Shown here: positions 14,668 through 21,763 of the stretch, one piece after another
How positions within the stretch are numbered: the first letter of the stretch is position 1
Layout: every line of letters starts with the position of its first letter
Assembly: GCA_946563605.1 (NCBI GenBank)
Contig: CAMNVW010000008.1
Coordinates: forward strand, 1 to 22,815
DNA from: an uncultured Clostridia bacterium
GTDB taxonomy: Bacteria > Bacillota > Clostridia > Oscillospirales > Ruminococcaceae
Reading direction: 5' to 3'
DNA length: 22,815 nt
Translations under genes and position numbers: made by a program
The notes under the pieces: generated by a model
The model's input: the letters and a program-made list of their open reading frames with translations, nothing else
Databases searched by the model: none
What the model was told of the DNA's origin: nothing

Positions 14668-15693
14668 ATGAGAAAGATATCGAATGAAGAAATTGCTGCT
14701 TTGTGTATGGAGCTGTCGTTGCTGCTTCATGCCGGAGTGGGTATGGGGGACGCTTTGTCCTTGCTGGCGGAAGAAGGAGAACACACGGAACTGCTGTCCG
14801 ATTTAGCGCGGCAGGTGGATGACGGTTTCTCCTTGTCGGCGGCTTTAAAGGAAAGCGGTGTTTTCCCCGTTTATGTCTGCGGTCTGGTGGAAACCGGCGA
14901 ACGCACAGGACGGACAGAGGAGGCTTTGGCGGCGCTGTCCCGATACTATGAGGATCGGGTTCGCATGAGCCGCCGCATCCGCAGCTCATTGCTGTATCCT
15001 GCGGTGATGCTGGCACTGATGCTGCTGGTGATCGGCGTGCTTCTGGTAAAGGTGCTGCCGATCTTCGACGACGTTTATGCCTCCTTGGGTGGACGCCTGA
15101 CCGGAATTGCCGGTGAACTTCTGGCACTGGGAAACTGGTTAGAACACGCAATGCCGGTGCTGTGGGTCTTGCTGGTGATTTTGGCGGTGCTGATTGCAGT
15201 CTGCGTTTTAAAAGAATCCTTCAGAACAAAGCTGATTGCGATATATCAGAAGCGCTGGGGCGATAAGGGCATTGCCCGCAAGATGAACGATGCTAGATTA
15301 GCGCAGGCAATGGCGATGGGAATGTCCAGCGGTCTGCCGGTGGAGGAGGCATTGTCCTTGTCAGCCGGATTGCTGGAGAGCGATGCAAAGGGTCGCTGTC
15401 TGGATTGCCTTGCGCGCATGGAAGAAGGGAGCAGCCTGAACGAGGCACTCAAATCCAGCGGTCTGCTGCCGTTAAGCCAGTGCCGTCTGCTGGAATTAGG
15501 TCAGCGCAGCGGCACAGGGGACGCGGTGATGGAGAAAATCGCGCGCGACCTGACCGAGGAAAGCGAGGACGCGATGGATACGCTGGTCGGCAGGGTGGAG
15601 CCGGCGCTGGTGCTGGTTTGTTCTCTGTTGGTGGGACTGATTTTGTTGTCTGTCATGCTGCCGCTGATGAATATTATGGCGGCGATCGGGTGA
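14668..15693 (+). CDS. PilC/GspF-type inner-membrane platform protein
   Basis: 341 aa from ATG 14668 behind GTGGGGG; the frame is open from GTG 14656. PilC/GspF proteins sit in the membrane and link the cytoplasmic ATPase to (pseudo)pilin assembly in type IV pili, type II secretion and the Com system. The expected plan is visible: a first cytoplasmic helical domain (about 8-108, LLLHAGVGMGDALSLL, GFSLSAAL, VETGERTG), membrane segments at about 109-131 and 162-181, a second copy of the helical domain (about 205-305, MGMSSGLPVEEALSL, GSSLNEALKSSG, LGQRSGTGD), and a final segment at about 312-336. All family features are present and the length is near the short Gram-positive ComGB type. Confidence 0.93.
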   Translation: MRKISNEEIAALCMELSLLLHAGVGMGDALSLLAEEGEHTELLSDLARQVDDGFSLSAALKESGVFPVYVCGLVETGERTGRTEEALAALSRYYEDRVRMSRRIRSSLLYPAVMLALMLLVIGVLLVKVLPIFDDVYASLGGRLTGIAGELLALGNWLEHAMPVLWVLLVILAVLIAVCVLKESFRTKLIAIYQKRWGDKGIARKMNDARLAQAMAMGMSSGLPVEEALSLSAGLLESDAKGRCLDCLARMEEGSSLNEALKSSGLLPLSQCRLLELGQRSGTGDAVMEKIARDLTEESEDAMDTLVGRVEPALVLVCSLLVGLILLSVMLPLMNIMAAIG

Positions 15694-15697
15694 GTTT

Positions 15698-16021
15698 ATG
15701 GTACGAAAAAAGAATGGTTTGCTGACATTGCTGCGCGGTTTGCTTCTTCCGGTCATTGTGGTGACGGTGCTTTTGTGCTTTGCCGCCGCTTTGGATAATC
15801 TGAGCGAGGGACGCAGTGAGGAGGATTTGTTCCAGCTGGAAGAAACCCTGCGCAGAAGCTGCGTGGCGTGCTATGCGGCGGAAGGGGTTTATCCGCCTGA
15901 TTTGGATTACCTCAAGGAACATTACGGATTGCAGGTCGATGAAACGCAGTATACCGTCCGTTACATGGTGTTTGCAGAGAATTTGATGCCGGATATTACG
16001 GTTTTGGAGAACAAGAGATGA
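15698..16021 (+). CDS. small single-span pilin-like protein
   Basis: 107 aa from ATG 15698, four bases after the PilC stop, with GGGTGA upstream. It has a basic N-terminus (MVRKKNG), one hydrophobic helix (about 11-31, LRGLLLPVIVVTVLLCFAAA), then an amphipathic helix and a small soluble domain with CVACYAAEGVYPPDLDYL, which recalls the 'Y-x-x-x-x-G-x-Y-P' stretch after the N-terminal helix of pilins. There is no class III signal motif with Glu at +5. It overlaps the next gene by 4 bp (ATGA). Function unknown; a minor pseudopilin-like subunit is inferred from the operon, size and layout. Confidence 0.8.
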   Translation: MVRKKNGLLTLLRGLLLPVIVVTVLLCFAAALDNLSEGRSEEDLFQLEETLRRSCVACYAAEGVYPPDLDYLKEHYGLQVDETQYTVRYMVFAENLMPDITVLENKR

Positions 16022-16500
16022 AGAAACAACACACACAACCGCACATAGACGCGTTTGCGGCTTTGCTGCTGTTTGGAATATTCGCAGCCTGTGTACTGGC
16101 GATTCTGCTGACCGGCGCAGGAGCTTACCGGCGTCTGACAGAACGGGATCAGGTTTCCTATGAACGGCGAACCTGTGTGCAGTATATCGTAACGCGCGTC
16201 CATCAGTCGGACAGCATGGATCAGGTGTCAGTAGAGCAGTTTGGCGGCGTGCCTGCATTGAAGCTTTTGGATGAAAACGGATATGTGACCCGCGTCTACT
16301 GCTATGATGGGTGGCTGATGGAGCTGTATACCTCGGTGGACGCCGATTTGGAACCGGCTGACGGAGAACAGCTGCTCAAAGCCGACGGTCTGGAGCTGTC
16401 GATGGACGGCAATCTGCTGGACATCACCGTAACGCAGCCGGACGGAACGCAGGAGAACTTCTGTCTGTCCCTGCGCGCCGGAGAGGGGGAAGCAGCATGA
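16018..16500 (+). CDS. DUF4860-like single-span protein, possible minor pilin
   Basis: 160 aa, start overlapping the previous stop (ATGA) and end overlapping the next start (ATGA). Short basic N-terminus, a hydrophobic helix at about 12-32 (AFAALLLFGIFAACVLAILL), then GAGAYRRLTERDQVSYERRTCVQYI and a beta-rich domain with VPALKLLDENGYVTRVYCYD. The arrangement resembles minor pilins of the ComGF/PilW kind and, as far as I can recall, the DUF4860 family; I cannot confirm the family without a search. The 4-bp overlaps on both sides suggest tightly coupled synthesis with its neighbours. Confidence 0.8.
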   Translation: MKKQHTQPHIDAFAALLLFGIFAACVLAILLTGAGAYRRLTERDQVSYERRTCVQYIVTRVHQSDSMDQVSVEQFGGVPALKLLDENGYVTRVYCYDGWLMELYTSVDADLEPADGEQLLKADGLELSMDGNLLDITVTQPDGTQENFCLSLRAGEGEAA

Positions 16501-16928
16501 GAAGTAAAGCGCCGTTGAGCTTGATGGAACAGATGGTCATGCTGCTGGTGTTTGCGCTGGCAGCAGCGCTGTGCCTTCAGGCATTTGTAAAATCAGACCA
16601 GATCTCCAGACGCGGAGACCAACGGGCTCAGGCAGCGGTTTTGTGCCAGACGGCAGCGGAGGTCATCCGCAGCAGCGGCACGCAGACACAGGAGGCTCTC
16701 AGCGCTGCGGCGGAGCAGCTGGGCTGCCAATATGACGAGGGGATGCTCTGGGAGGATTATGATGAGGACTGGAACCCAAACGGCGGCAGCGTTTATCGCC
16801 TGACAGCGCAGGAGGTTTCCAGCGAAGTATCGGGGCTCAATCAAGTTCGCGTAGCGGTGGAACAAGAGGATACCGTGCTGTTTGAGCTTCAGCTTGCATG
16901 GCAGGGGGAGGTAACACCGCATGAATAA
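16497..16928 (+). CDS. prepilin-like protein with degenerate cleavage site
   Basis: 143 aa, overlapping its neighbours by 4 bp upstream and 8 bp downstream. The N-terminus reads RSKAPLSLMEQMVMLLVFAL, which lines up with the prepilin pattern K-G|F-T-L-x-E: LSLME has Glu at +5 if cleavage follows Pro, but Gly at -1 is replaced (Ala-Pro). The hydrophobic helix (about 11-29) continues into a helix with RRGDQRAQAAVLCQTAAEVI, then a small beta-rich domain. This is the closest to a canonical pilin in the operon. Whether it is processed is open, because no prepilin peptidase is encoded nearby. Confidence 0.82.
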   Translation: MRSKAPLSLMEQMVMLLVFALAAALCLQAFVKSDQISRRGDQRAQAAVLCQTAAEVIRSSGTQTQEALSAAAEQLGCQYDEGMLWEDYDEDWNPNGGSVYRLTAQEVSSEVSGLNQVRVAVEQEDTVLFELQLAWQGEVTPHE

Positions 16929-17325
16929 CGAAAAGCGATTTTCACCTCCGGCAACGGGAGGAATCTCTCTGCTGGTGGTGTTTGCCGTACTGTGCCTGAC
17001 CGTGTTTGCACTTCTCAGCCTGACAACGGTTCAGGCAAACCGCCGTTTGGCGGACGCCTCGGTGCAGGCGGTTGAGGATTATTATGCCGCGGATAGTCAG
17101 GCGCAGTCGATTCTGGCGCGCCTGAGGACAGGGGAACTGCCGGAGGGAGTCAAACAGGAGGACAATCGTTACTCCTATGTATGTCCGATTTCCTCTACAC
17201 AGGAGCTGCAGGTAGAGGTTGCCGTACAGGGTGCAGAGTATAAGATCCTGCGCTGGCAGGCGGTTTCTTCGGTGGACTGGCAGGCAGACGACACGCTGGA
17301 CCTGTGGGACGGAATGGATTTTTAA
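16921..17325 (+). CDS. PilX/GspK-like minor pilin candidate
   Basis: 134 aa from ATG 16921, overlapping the previous gene by 8 bp. After a polar leader (MNNEKRFSPPATGG) comes a long hydrophobic helix, ISLLVVFAVLCLTVFALLSL, then TTVQANRRLADASVQAVEDYYAADSQAQ. The Gly-Gly before the helix, the absence of Glu at +5, and the helical 'YYAADSQAQSIL' region resemble PilX/GspK-type minor pilins. The C-terminal part is a small soluble domain ending in an acidic tail (DDTLDLWDGMDF). Assignment rests on topology and context. It ends 12 bases before the ATPase gene. Confidence 0.8.
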   Translation: MNNEKRFSPPATGGISLLVVFAVLCLTVFALLSLTTVQANRRLADASVQAVEDYYAADSQAQSILARLRTGELPEGVKQEDNRYSYVCPISSTQELQVEVAVQGAEYKILRWQAVSSVDWQADDTLDLWDGMDF

Positions 17326-17337
17326 AGGAGGATTTTC

Positions 17338-18396
17338 ATGGATGAACTGATGAATTATTTGAACCGTGCGGTGCAGGATCAGGCGTCGGATTTGTTTATG
17401 GTAGCCGGTGGACCGGTGTGTGAAAAGATTGATAAACACATGGTGCCCATTAGCGATGAACGGCTTGACCCTGCACAGTCGGAACGCTTGATTATGGAGC
17501 TGTATGCGCTGGCAGGACGAGATCCGGCTGGTTATCAGCAGCGCGGCGACGATGATTTCTCTTTGTCTGTGCCGAATCTCGCCCGTTTTCGAGTCAACAC
17601 CTATCGTCAAAGAGGCTCTATGGCGGCGGTGGTGAGGGTGGTCGCATTTCATATTCCGGACTGGCAGGAGCTGGGGATTCCAGAACGGATCATCAATCTG
17701 GCGAACACCTCTCACGGCATGGTGCTGGTTACCGGAACTGCCGGCAGCGGAAAATCGACCACACAGGCGTGTATCATTGATCGAATCAACCAGACAAGGG
17801 ACTGCCATATCATTACGCTGGAAGACCCTGTTGAATATCTGCATAGAAACAAGCGGAGCATCGTCAGCCAGCGTGAAATTGCCATTGATACGGAAAACTA
17901 TCTTTCGGCTCTGCGCGCCAGCCTGCGTCAGGCGCCGGATGTTATTTTGCTGGGTGAAATGCGAGATGCTGAAACTATTCACACAGCGATGACTGCGGCG
18001 GAGACCGGACATTTGCTGATTGCAACGCTGCACACCAAGGGAACGGTGAACACCATCGACCGCATTGTGGACTCCTTCCCTGGCGGACAGCAGGAACAGG
18101 TGCGGGCACAGCTGAGCATGGTACTGCGGACGGTGGTATCGCAGCAGCTTTTGCCGGGGGTAAACGGCAATCTGGTTCCAGCCTTTGAAGTGATGCAGAT
18201 GAACAATGCCATCCGCAGTCTGATTCGTGACAATAAGACCCACCAGATTGACAATGCCATTGCCTCTGGCAGCGCAGAAGGGATGATCAGTATGGATCAA
18301 TCCATCCTTGCGCTTTATAAGGCAGGAAAGATCACAGCGGAAACAGCGGTGCTCTTTGCGGATAATCCAGAGCAAATGCGCCGCAGACTGGTCTAA
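17338..18396 (+). CDS. PilT-type retraction ATPase
   Basis: 352 aa from ATG 17338 behind AAAGGAGG. PilT is the hexameric cytoplasmic ATPase that pulls type IV pilus subunits back into the membrane. The N-terminal PAS-like domain (about 1-100) is followed by the RecA core with Walker A GTAGSGKST (133-141), Asp box LEDPVEYLH (161-169), Walker B VILLGEMRD (202-210) and His box GHLLIATLHT (224-233). The PilT-specific C-terminal motif AIRxLIRE is present as AIRSLIRDNKTHQI (291-304), which separates it from PilB/GspE. No tetracysteine zinc motif of PilB type is seen. It is the last gene of the operon, before the terminator. It is the only assembly-type ATPase in the window. Confidence 0.95.
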   Translation: MDELMNYLNRAVQDQASDLFMVAGGPVCEKIDKHMVPISDERLDPAQSERLIMELYALAGRDPAGYQQRGDDDFSLSVPNLARFRVNTYRQRGSMAAVVRVVAFHIPDWQELGIPERIINLANTSHGMVLVTGTAGSGKSTTQACIIDRINQTRDCHIITLEDPVEYLHRNKRSIVSQREIAIDTENYLSALRASLRQAPDVILLGEMRDAETIHTAMTAAETGHLLIATLHTKGTVNTIDRIVDSFPGGQQEQVRAQLSMVLRTVVSQQLLPGVNGNLVPAFEVMQMNNAIRSLIRDNKTHQIDNAIASGSAEGMISMDQSILALYKAGKITAETAVLFADNPEQMRRRLV

Positions 18397-18454
18397 GACA
18401 GAAAAATCCGATAAGGACGATAACCTTTGCGGATTTATAAAATGACACAACAAA

Positions 18455-18501
18455 ACGCCAACCTTGATACAGCGGGTATCAGGGTTGGCGTCCGGTTTTT
18501 T
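18455..18501 (+). terminator. terminator of the pilus-like operon
   Basis: A 16-bp stem, 18455-18470 with 18476-18491, one G-U wobble, loop AGCGG, then CCGG and a run of six T (18496-18501). Confidence 0.88.
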
Positions 18502-18536
18502 AGGATAGTCCATTTACAAGAATGGGTCTATCCTAA
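18500..18536 (+). repeat. inverted repeat directly after the terminator
   Basis: TTAGGATAG (18500-18508) pairs with CTATCCTAA (18528-18536), and inner bases (CCATT / AATGG) extend the stem with a bulge. It overlaps the terminator T-run. No T-run follows. Role unknown. The rest of the gap to 18651 has no clear promoter; a 19-codon frame at 18563-18622 behind AGGGCGG is too short to trust. Confidence 0.5.
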
Positions 18537-18651
18537 CACAGAAATGGAAAAGGGCGGTATCGATGAAAGAAATCAGGAAAAAAAGGGCGGTTGCTACGGA
18601 ATACAGACGGGGAAGGAAGTGATGTGAAGCAAGTATTAAGGAGGACGAACA

Positions 18652-19308
18652 ATGAAACAGCTACCAAATCCAAATGCGATTTTTCCAAATGAATATAAGA
18701 CGTCGTGCTTTATCAAAAATGTTGTCAAAGCGCCGAATATTTCGATTGGCGATTATACCTGCTATGATGACACCGACCACCCCGAATATTTTGAGCAGAA
18801 CAATATTTTGTTCAACTATCCAGAGTTTGGCGACCGGCTGGTTATCGGAAAATTCTGCCAAATTGCATCGGGAACAAAATTTATCATGGGTCCGGCAAAC
18901 CATCGCCTTTGCAGTGTGAGCACCTATCCCTTCAATGTGTTTGGTGGGGCATGGACAGAAAACACACCTGCGCATCTGTTGCAGCTTCCGCATAAAGGCG
19001 ATACTGTGATTGGAAACGATGTATGGATTGGACGGGAAAGCATCATTATGCCGGGCGTCAAGATCGGGGACAGTGCGATTGTCGCAGCTTATTCGGTCGT
19101 TGCCAAGGATGTGCCGCCATACAGTGTGATCGGCGGAAATTCAGCTCGTTTTATCAAAAAACGGTTTGACGAAGAACTGATGGAACTGTTGTTGGCATTA
19201 AAGTGGTGGGATTTTGAGCCGAAAAAATTAGTGGAGTTTTTGCCGCTGTTATGTGAGCCTGATTTAGAGCAGGTACGGCAGCGGTTAAAACAGGAACTAC
19301 TGAGATAA
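18652..19308 (+). CDS. Vat/CatB-like hexapeptide O-acetyltransferase
   Basis: 218 aa from ATG 18652 behind AAGGAGGACG. A left-handed beta-helix acetyltransferase of the xenobiotic acetyltransferase class. The order of motifs follows streptogramin A acetyltransferases (Vat): SIGDYTCYDD (31-40), VIGKFCQIASGTKFIM (64-79), PANHR with the likely catalytic His84, STYPFNVFGGAW, then hexapeptide repeats IGNDVWIGRESIIMPGVKIG (120-139) and PPYSVIGGNSARFIKKRF. Vat enzymes move an acetyl group from acetyl-CoA to the hydroxyl of group A streptogramins, and the length matches (about 210-220 aa). Many chromosomal relatives are not proven resistance genes, so drug activity is only a possibility. Not flanked by mobile-element genes. 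Confidence 0.9.
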   Translation: MKQLPNPNAIFPNEYKTSCFIKNVVKAPNISIGDYTCYDDTDHPEYFEQNNILFNYPEFGDRLVIGKFCQIASGTKFIMGPANHRLCSVSTYPFNVFGGAWTENTPAHLLQLPHKGDTVIGNDVWIGRESIIMPGVKIGDSAIVAAYSVVAKDVPPYSVIGGNSARFIKKRFDEELMELLLALKWWDFEPKKLVEFLPLLCEPDLEQVRQRLKQELLR

Positions 19309-19362
19309 AATCTTGCGGCTCACGACCATTTTTTCAGTCAAGACAAAAGGAGGGAATGTCAG

Positions 19363-19932
19363 ATGTTTTTATATCATGCGTCGCCGGTAAGCGGTATTCA
19401 GGTTTTGGAGCCGAGGGTCTCCAACCACGGAGTGCCGCTCATCTACTTTTCGGAAAAGCGGGAAAATGTGCTGGTGTACCTGTCCAATGCCGTCGAGAAG
19501 TATTGCAGGGAAACCGGCTTTGCCTACGATGGGATTTGGCAAAAGTGGGGTCCCTATGGATTCACAAAGGACGGCGTGCTTCGTCTGGAGGAATACTATC
19601 CCAATGCGACCTACCAGACGTATGCCGGTGTGAAGGCGTATATTTATCGGGTGGAGAAAACCGACCAAATGAAAAAGCTGGGGGACATTCCGTATGCCTA
19701 CACCAGCGATGTGCCGGTGCCGGTCGTCTCGTGCGAGGTCATTGACGACGCCTACAAGGCAATCTGCGACGCGGTCACACAAAAGAAGATTGAGCTGCTC
19801 CGTTTTGAAGAATTAACTCCCAAGCAGCTTGCGTGGAGCAGCAATGCAGCGGCAGAAGAATATCAAAATGCGGTGGATCATCCCGAATACCAGCATTTTT
19901 TAAAGGCGAAGTTTCCGGACGTGTGCAAATAA
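19363..19932 (+). CDS. conserved unknown protein with YHAS...YFSEKRENV N-terminus
   Basis: 189 aa from ATG 19363, with AGGAGG nine bases upstream. I do not recognise a named family. It is soluble, with no signal peptide or membrane segment. The first 45 residues, FLYHASPVSGIQVLEP, then SNHGVPLIYFSEKRENVLVYL, have the spacing of proteins with an ADP-ribosyltransferase or RNA 2'-phosphotransferase-like fold (His near the start, a 'Y-x-S/T' strand, then a helix). That is a weak pattern resemblance, not an assignment. The middle is Tyr-rich (EEYYPNATYQTYAGVKAYIY) and the C-terminus is helical. The gene follows the Vat-like gene by 54 bases and ends before a shared terminator. Confidence 0.8.
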   Translation: MFLYHASPVSGIQVLEPRVSNHGVPLIYFSEKRENVLVYLSNAVEKYCRETGFAYDGIWQKWGPYGFTKDGVLRLEEYYPNATYQTYAGVKAYIYRVEKTDQMKKLGDIPYAYTSDVPVPVVSCEVIDDAYKAICDAVTQKKIELLRFEELTPKQLAWSSNAAAEEYQNAVDHPEYQHFLKAKFPDVCK

Positions 19933-19980
19933 AAGTCTGGATTTTCTCTGGATCGGGTCAATTTTAAAAGTATGCTCTTT

Positions 19981-20026
19981 CAACAAAAGGACAGCGGCTT
20001 TTGCGAAAGCCGCTGTCCTTTTGTTG
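19981..20026 (+). terminator. bidirectional terminator between convergent genes
   Basis: A perfect 21-bp stem, 19981-20001 with 20006-20026, loop TGCG. T-rich and A-rich flanks on each side suit both strands: the unknown protein gene ends upstream (plus) and the nitroreductase gene downstream (minus). Confidence 0.88.
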
Positions 20027-20046
20027 TATTGGAACAGTGCAATAGT

Positions 20047-20712
20047 TTATGCCCACTCAAAGTTTTCTTTTCCGGCGCCGAGTTCAAAGTGGTATTTTGC
20101 AATACCCAGGTCAATTTTCGTATAAAAGCCGATGCCTGCCTTTGCCGACACCCGTGTGCCGTTGAGGGAAAACTGGAATTTTTGCTGGTTGACTGCTGTC
20201 GGTGCAAGAAGCGCCGCTTTGACACCGTTTTTGAACCAGTCGGGGGTTTCTCCTGTGCCGGATACGATCTGTTCAGCCGGCTTCGATTTGTGCACAGCGC
20301 CTTGTGTCGCGCCGTAACCCAAGGCAATCACGATGCACAGTTTTTCTCCCCCTGCCACAGAAAAAGCGGTTTTGATTTTGCTGTAAGTCAACGCTGCCCA
20401 GCAGGTGTTCAGTCCCAACTGCTGCGCCAACAAAACAAGCCGTTCGCCGTAGTAACCGCATTTTTCATCTGTGTCAGCGCCTTTTTTGCCGACCAACGCA
20501 AGATAATTTGTAACGCCGCTGAACTTTCCATAGTGTGCCATAAAACCGCTGAATGCTTTTGGCTCGTTTGTTACAAGCTGAATGTGCAGACCACTTTCAT
20601 GGTTGCAACGCTCGATTTCTTCTTGCAGCGCAAGGATCGTCTGTGCGTCCAAAGGTTTGTCTTTGTACTGCCGAACGCTGTGGCGCGCGTTCATCGCTTC
20701 CATAAGGTTCAT
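20047..20712 (-). CDS. nitroreductase family protein (FMN-dependent)
   Basis: 221 aa from ATG 20712, preceded by GGAGGGAAGC. The N-terminal motif ARHSVRQYKDKPL (9-21) is the FMN-phosphate binding region of nitroreductases. The middle has GERLVLLAQQLGLNTCW (89-105), the usual helix plus 'G-x-x-T-C-W' turn, and IVIALGYG (127-134). The overall order fits the putative TM-nitroreductase (TM1586-like) branch, in which two half-domains are fused in one chain. These are cytoplasmic flavoenzymes reducing nitro compounds or quinones with NAD(P)H; the true substrate is unknown. It is alone on the minus strand with a shared terminator. No clear promoter was found in 20713-20823. Confidence 0.9.
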   Translation of the reverse strand: MNLMEAMNARHSVRQYKDKPLDAQTILALQEEIERCNHESGLHIQLVTNEPKAFSGFMAHYGKFSGVTNYLALVGKKGADTDEKCGYYGERLVLLAQQLGLNTCWAALTYSKIKTAFSVAGGEKLCIVIALGYGATQGAVHKSKPAEQIVSGTGETPDWFKNGVKAALLAPTAVNQQKFQFSLNGTRVSAKAGIGFYTKIDLGIAKYHFELGAGKENFEWA

Positions 20713-20823
20713 ATGCTTCCCTCCATAAAATGAATGGCTGCCGCACCCTAGTTTTACAAATTTTTAAATCCGCACAAATCCCTTCAAAAAATTTGCTCTC
20801 TGAATTGGTGCGATCATAAAAAT

Positions 20824-20829
20824 TATAAT
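20824..20829 (+). promoter_or_regulatory. -10 hexamer upstream of the DUF421 gene
   Basis: Perfect TATAAT about 120 bases before the DUF421 start. Only weak -35 matches (TGAATT/CTGAAT) lie at the right distance. The rest of 20713-20951 shows nothing else I can name. Confidence 0.35.
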
Positions 20830-20951
20830 AGCACGTTTAGCAGTGCAAAAGGAGATTCGCAAAGAAAATTTACAAAGAAAACAAGAATTGTTTTTCAGAG
20901 GATATTTTTGTACCTTTCAGCCAAAATAAAAGGAAAAGGAGGAAAATGCAC

Positions 20952-21632
20952 ATGGATTTTCTCAAGCTTTGTCTGACAACGCTTAGCTCGTTTGTGGTGA
21001 TGTTTTTAGCAGCAAAACTGATTGGACGCAAGCAGATCTCGCAACTTGATTTTTTTGATTATATCACTGGTATCACCATCGGCTCGATTGCGGCGGAGAT
21101 GGCGACAGAATTGGAAGCACCGTGGAAACCGCTGACTGCGATGGTGATTTACGGTGTTATCACGCTGCTGATGAGTATTGTTTCCAACAAATTTCCGCGG
21201 TCGCGAAAGTATCTGAACGGTGCACCGATCATTCTGATGGACAGCGGAAAGCTTTACCGAGGCAACCTCAAAAGGGCAAGGCTCGATTTGAGCGAATTTA
21301 TGGTGATGTGCCGCCAGCAGGGTTATTTTGACCTGACCAATATTCAAACGGCTGTTTTCGAGTACAATGGAAAATTGACGATTCTTCCGGTGAGCAGCCA
21401 GCGTCCTGCCACACCGAATGATTTAAATCTTGCACCCGAACAGGAACTGTTGTTTACCGAACTGATTATGGACGGTCGGATTCTGGAGGACAACCTGAAA
21501 CGCATGGGACTGGACCGCACATGGCTGGACAAACGGCTGAAGGAACGGCACATTCATTCGGCGCAGGATGTTTTTCTGGCGGTTTGTGACCGCAATCTGA
21601 AATTTGTTTTATACGAAAAACAAGGTGATTAA
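20952..21632 (+). CDS. DUF421 (YetF/YcaP-like) membrane protein
   Basis: 226 aa from ATG 20952, eight bases after AGGAGG; the ATG at 20946 is too close to that site. Three hydrophobic segments fill the first ~80 residues (near 4-22, 33-52 and 58-77), followed by a cytoplasmic domain with the DUF421 hallmarks: NGAPIILMDSGKLYRGNL, then DLSEFMVMCRQQGYFDL and AVFEYNGKLTILP. The YetF-type fold forms tetramers; its function is not established. Such genes are frequent in spore-formers, and two coat-like genes lie downstream, but a sporulation role here is inference. Apparently not co-transcribed closely with its neighbours (131-base gap). Confidence 0.9.
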   Translation: MDFLKLCLTTLSSFVVMFLAAKLIGRKQISQLDFFDYITGITIGSIAAEMATELEAPWKPLTAMVIYGVITLLMSIVSNKFPRSRKYLNGAPIILMDSGKLYRGNLKRARLDLSEFMVMCRQQGYFDLTNIQTAVFEYNGKLTILPVSSQRPATPNDLNLAPEQELLFTELIMDGRILEDNLKRMGLDRTWLDKRLKERHIHSAQDVFLAVCDRNLKFVLYEKQGD

Positions 21633-21763
21633 GCGTTTTGTATCAGCCGCAGGAAATCAGTGAACGTTACCTCTTTATAAAAGGGGATCCGAATGTTCTT
21701 ATTTTCGGATGAAACGCACACTTTTGTGCAAAACAGTCATAGAATGGTGCAGAGGTGAGAGCG

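Noticed and set aside
13657..18396. Tad/Flp pilus locus
   Set aside because: The ATPase carries the PilT-specific AIRxLIR motif, and the platform is one PilC/GspF protein rather than a TadB/TadC pair.
16942..18513. 523-codon open frame on the minus strand
   Set aside because: It lies antisense to the PilT gene and part of the pilin-like gene, which have clear motifs; its translation has no recognisable domain and is rich in His/Arg/Cys, as in shadow frames.
18563..18622. 19-codon frame MKEIRKKRAVATEYRRGRK
   Set aside because: It has a fair ribosome binding site but is too short and without other support; it may be chance or a leader.
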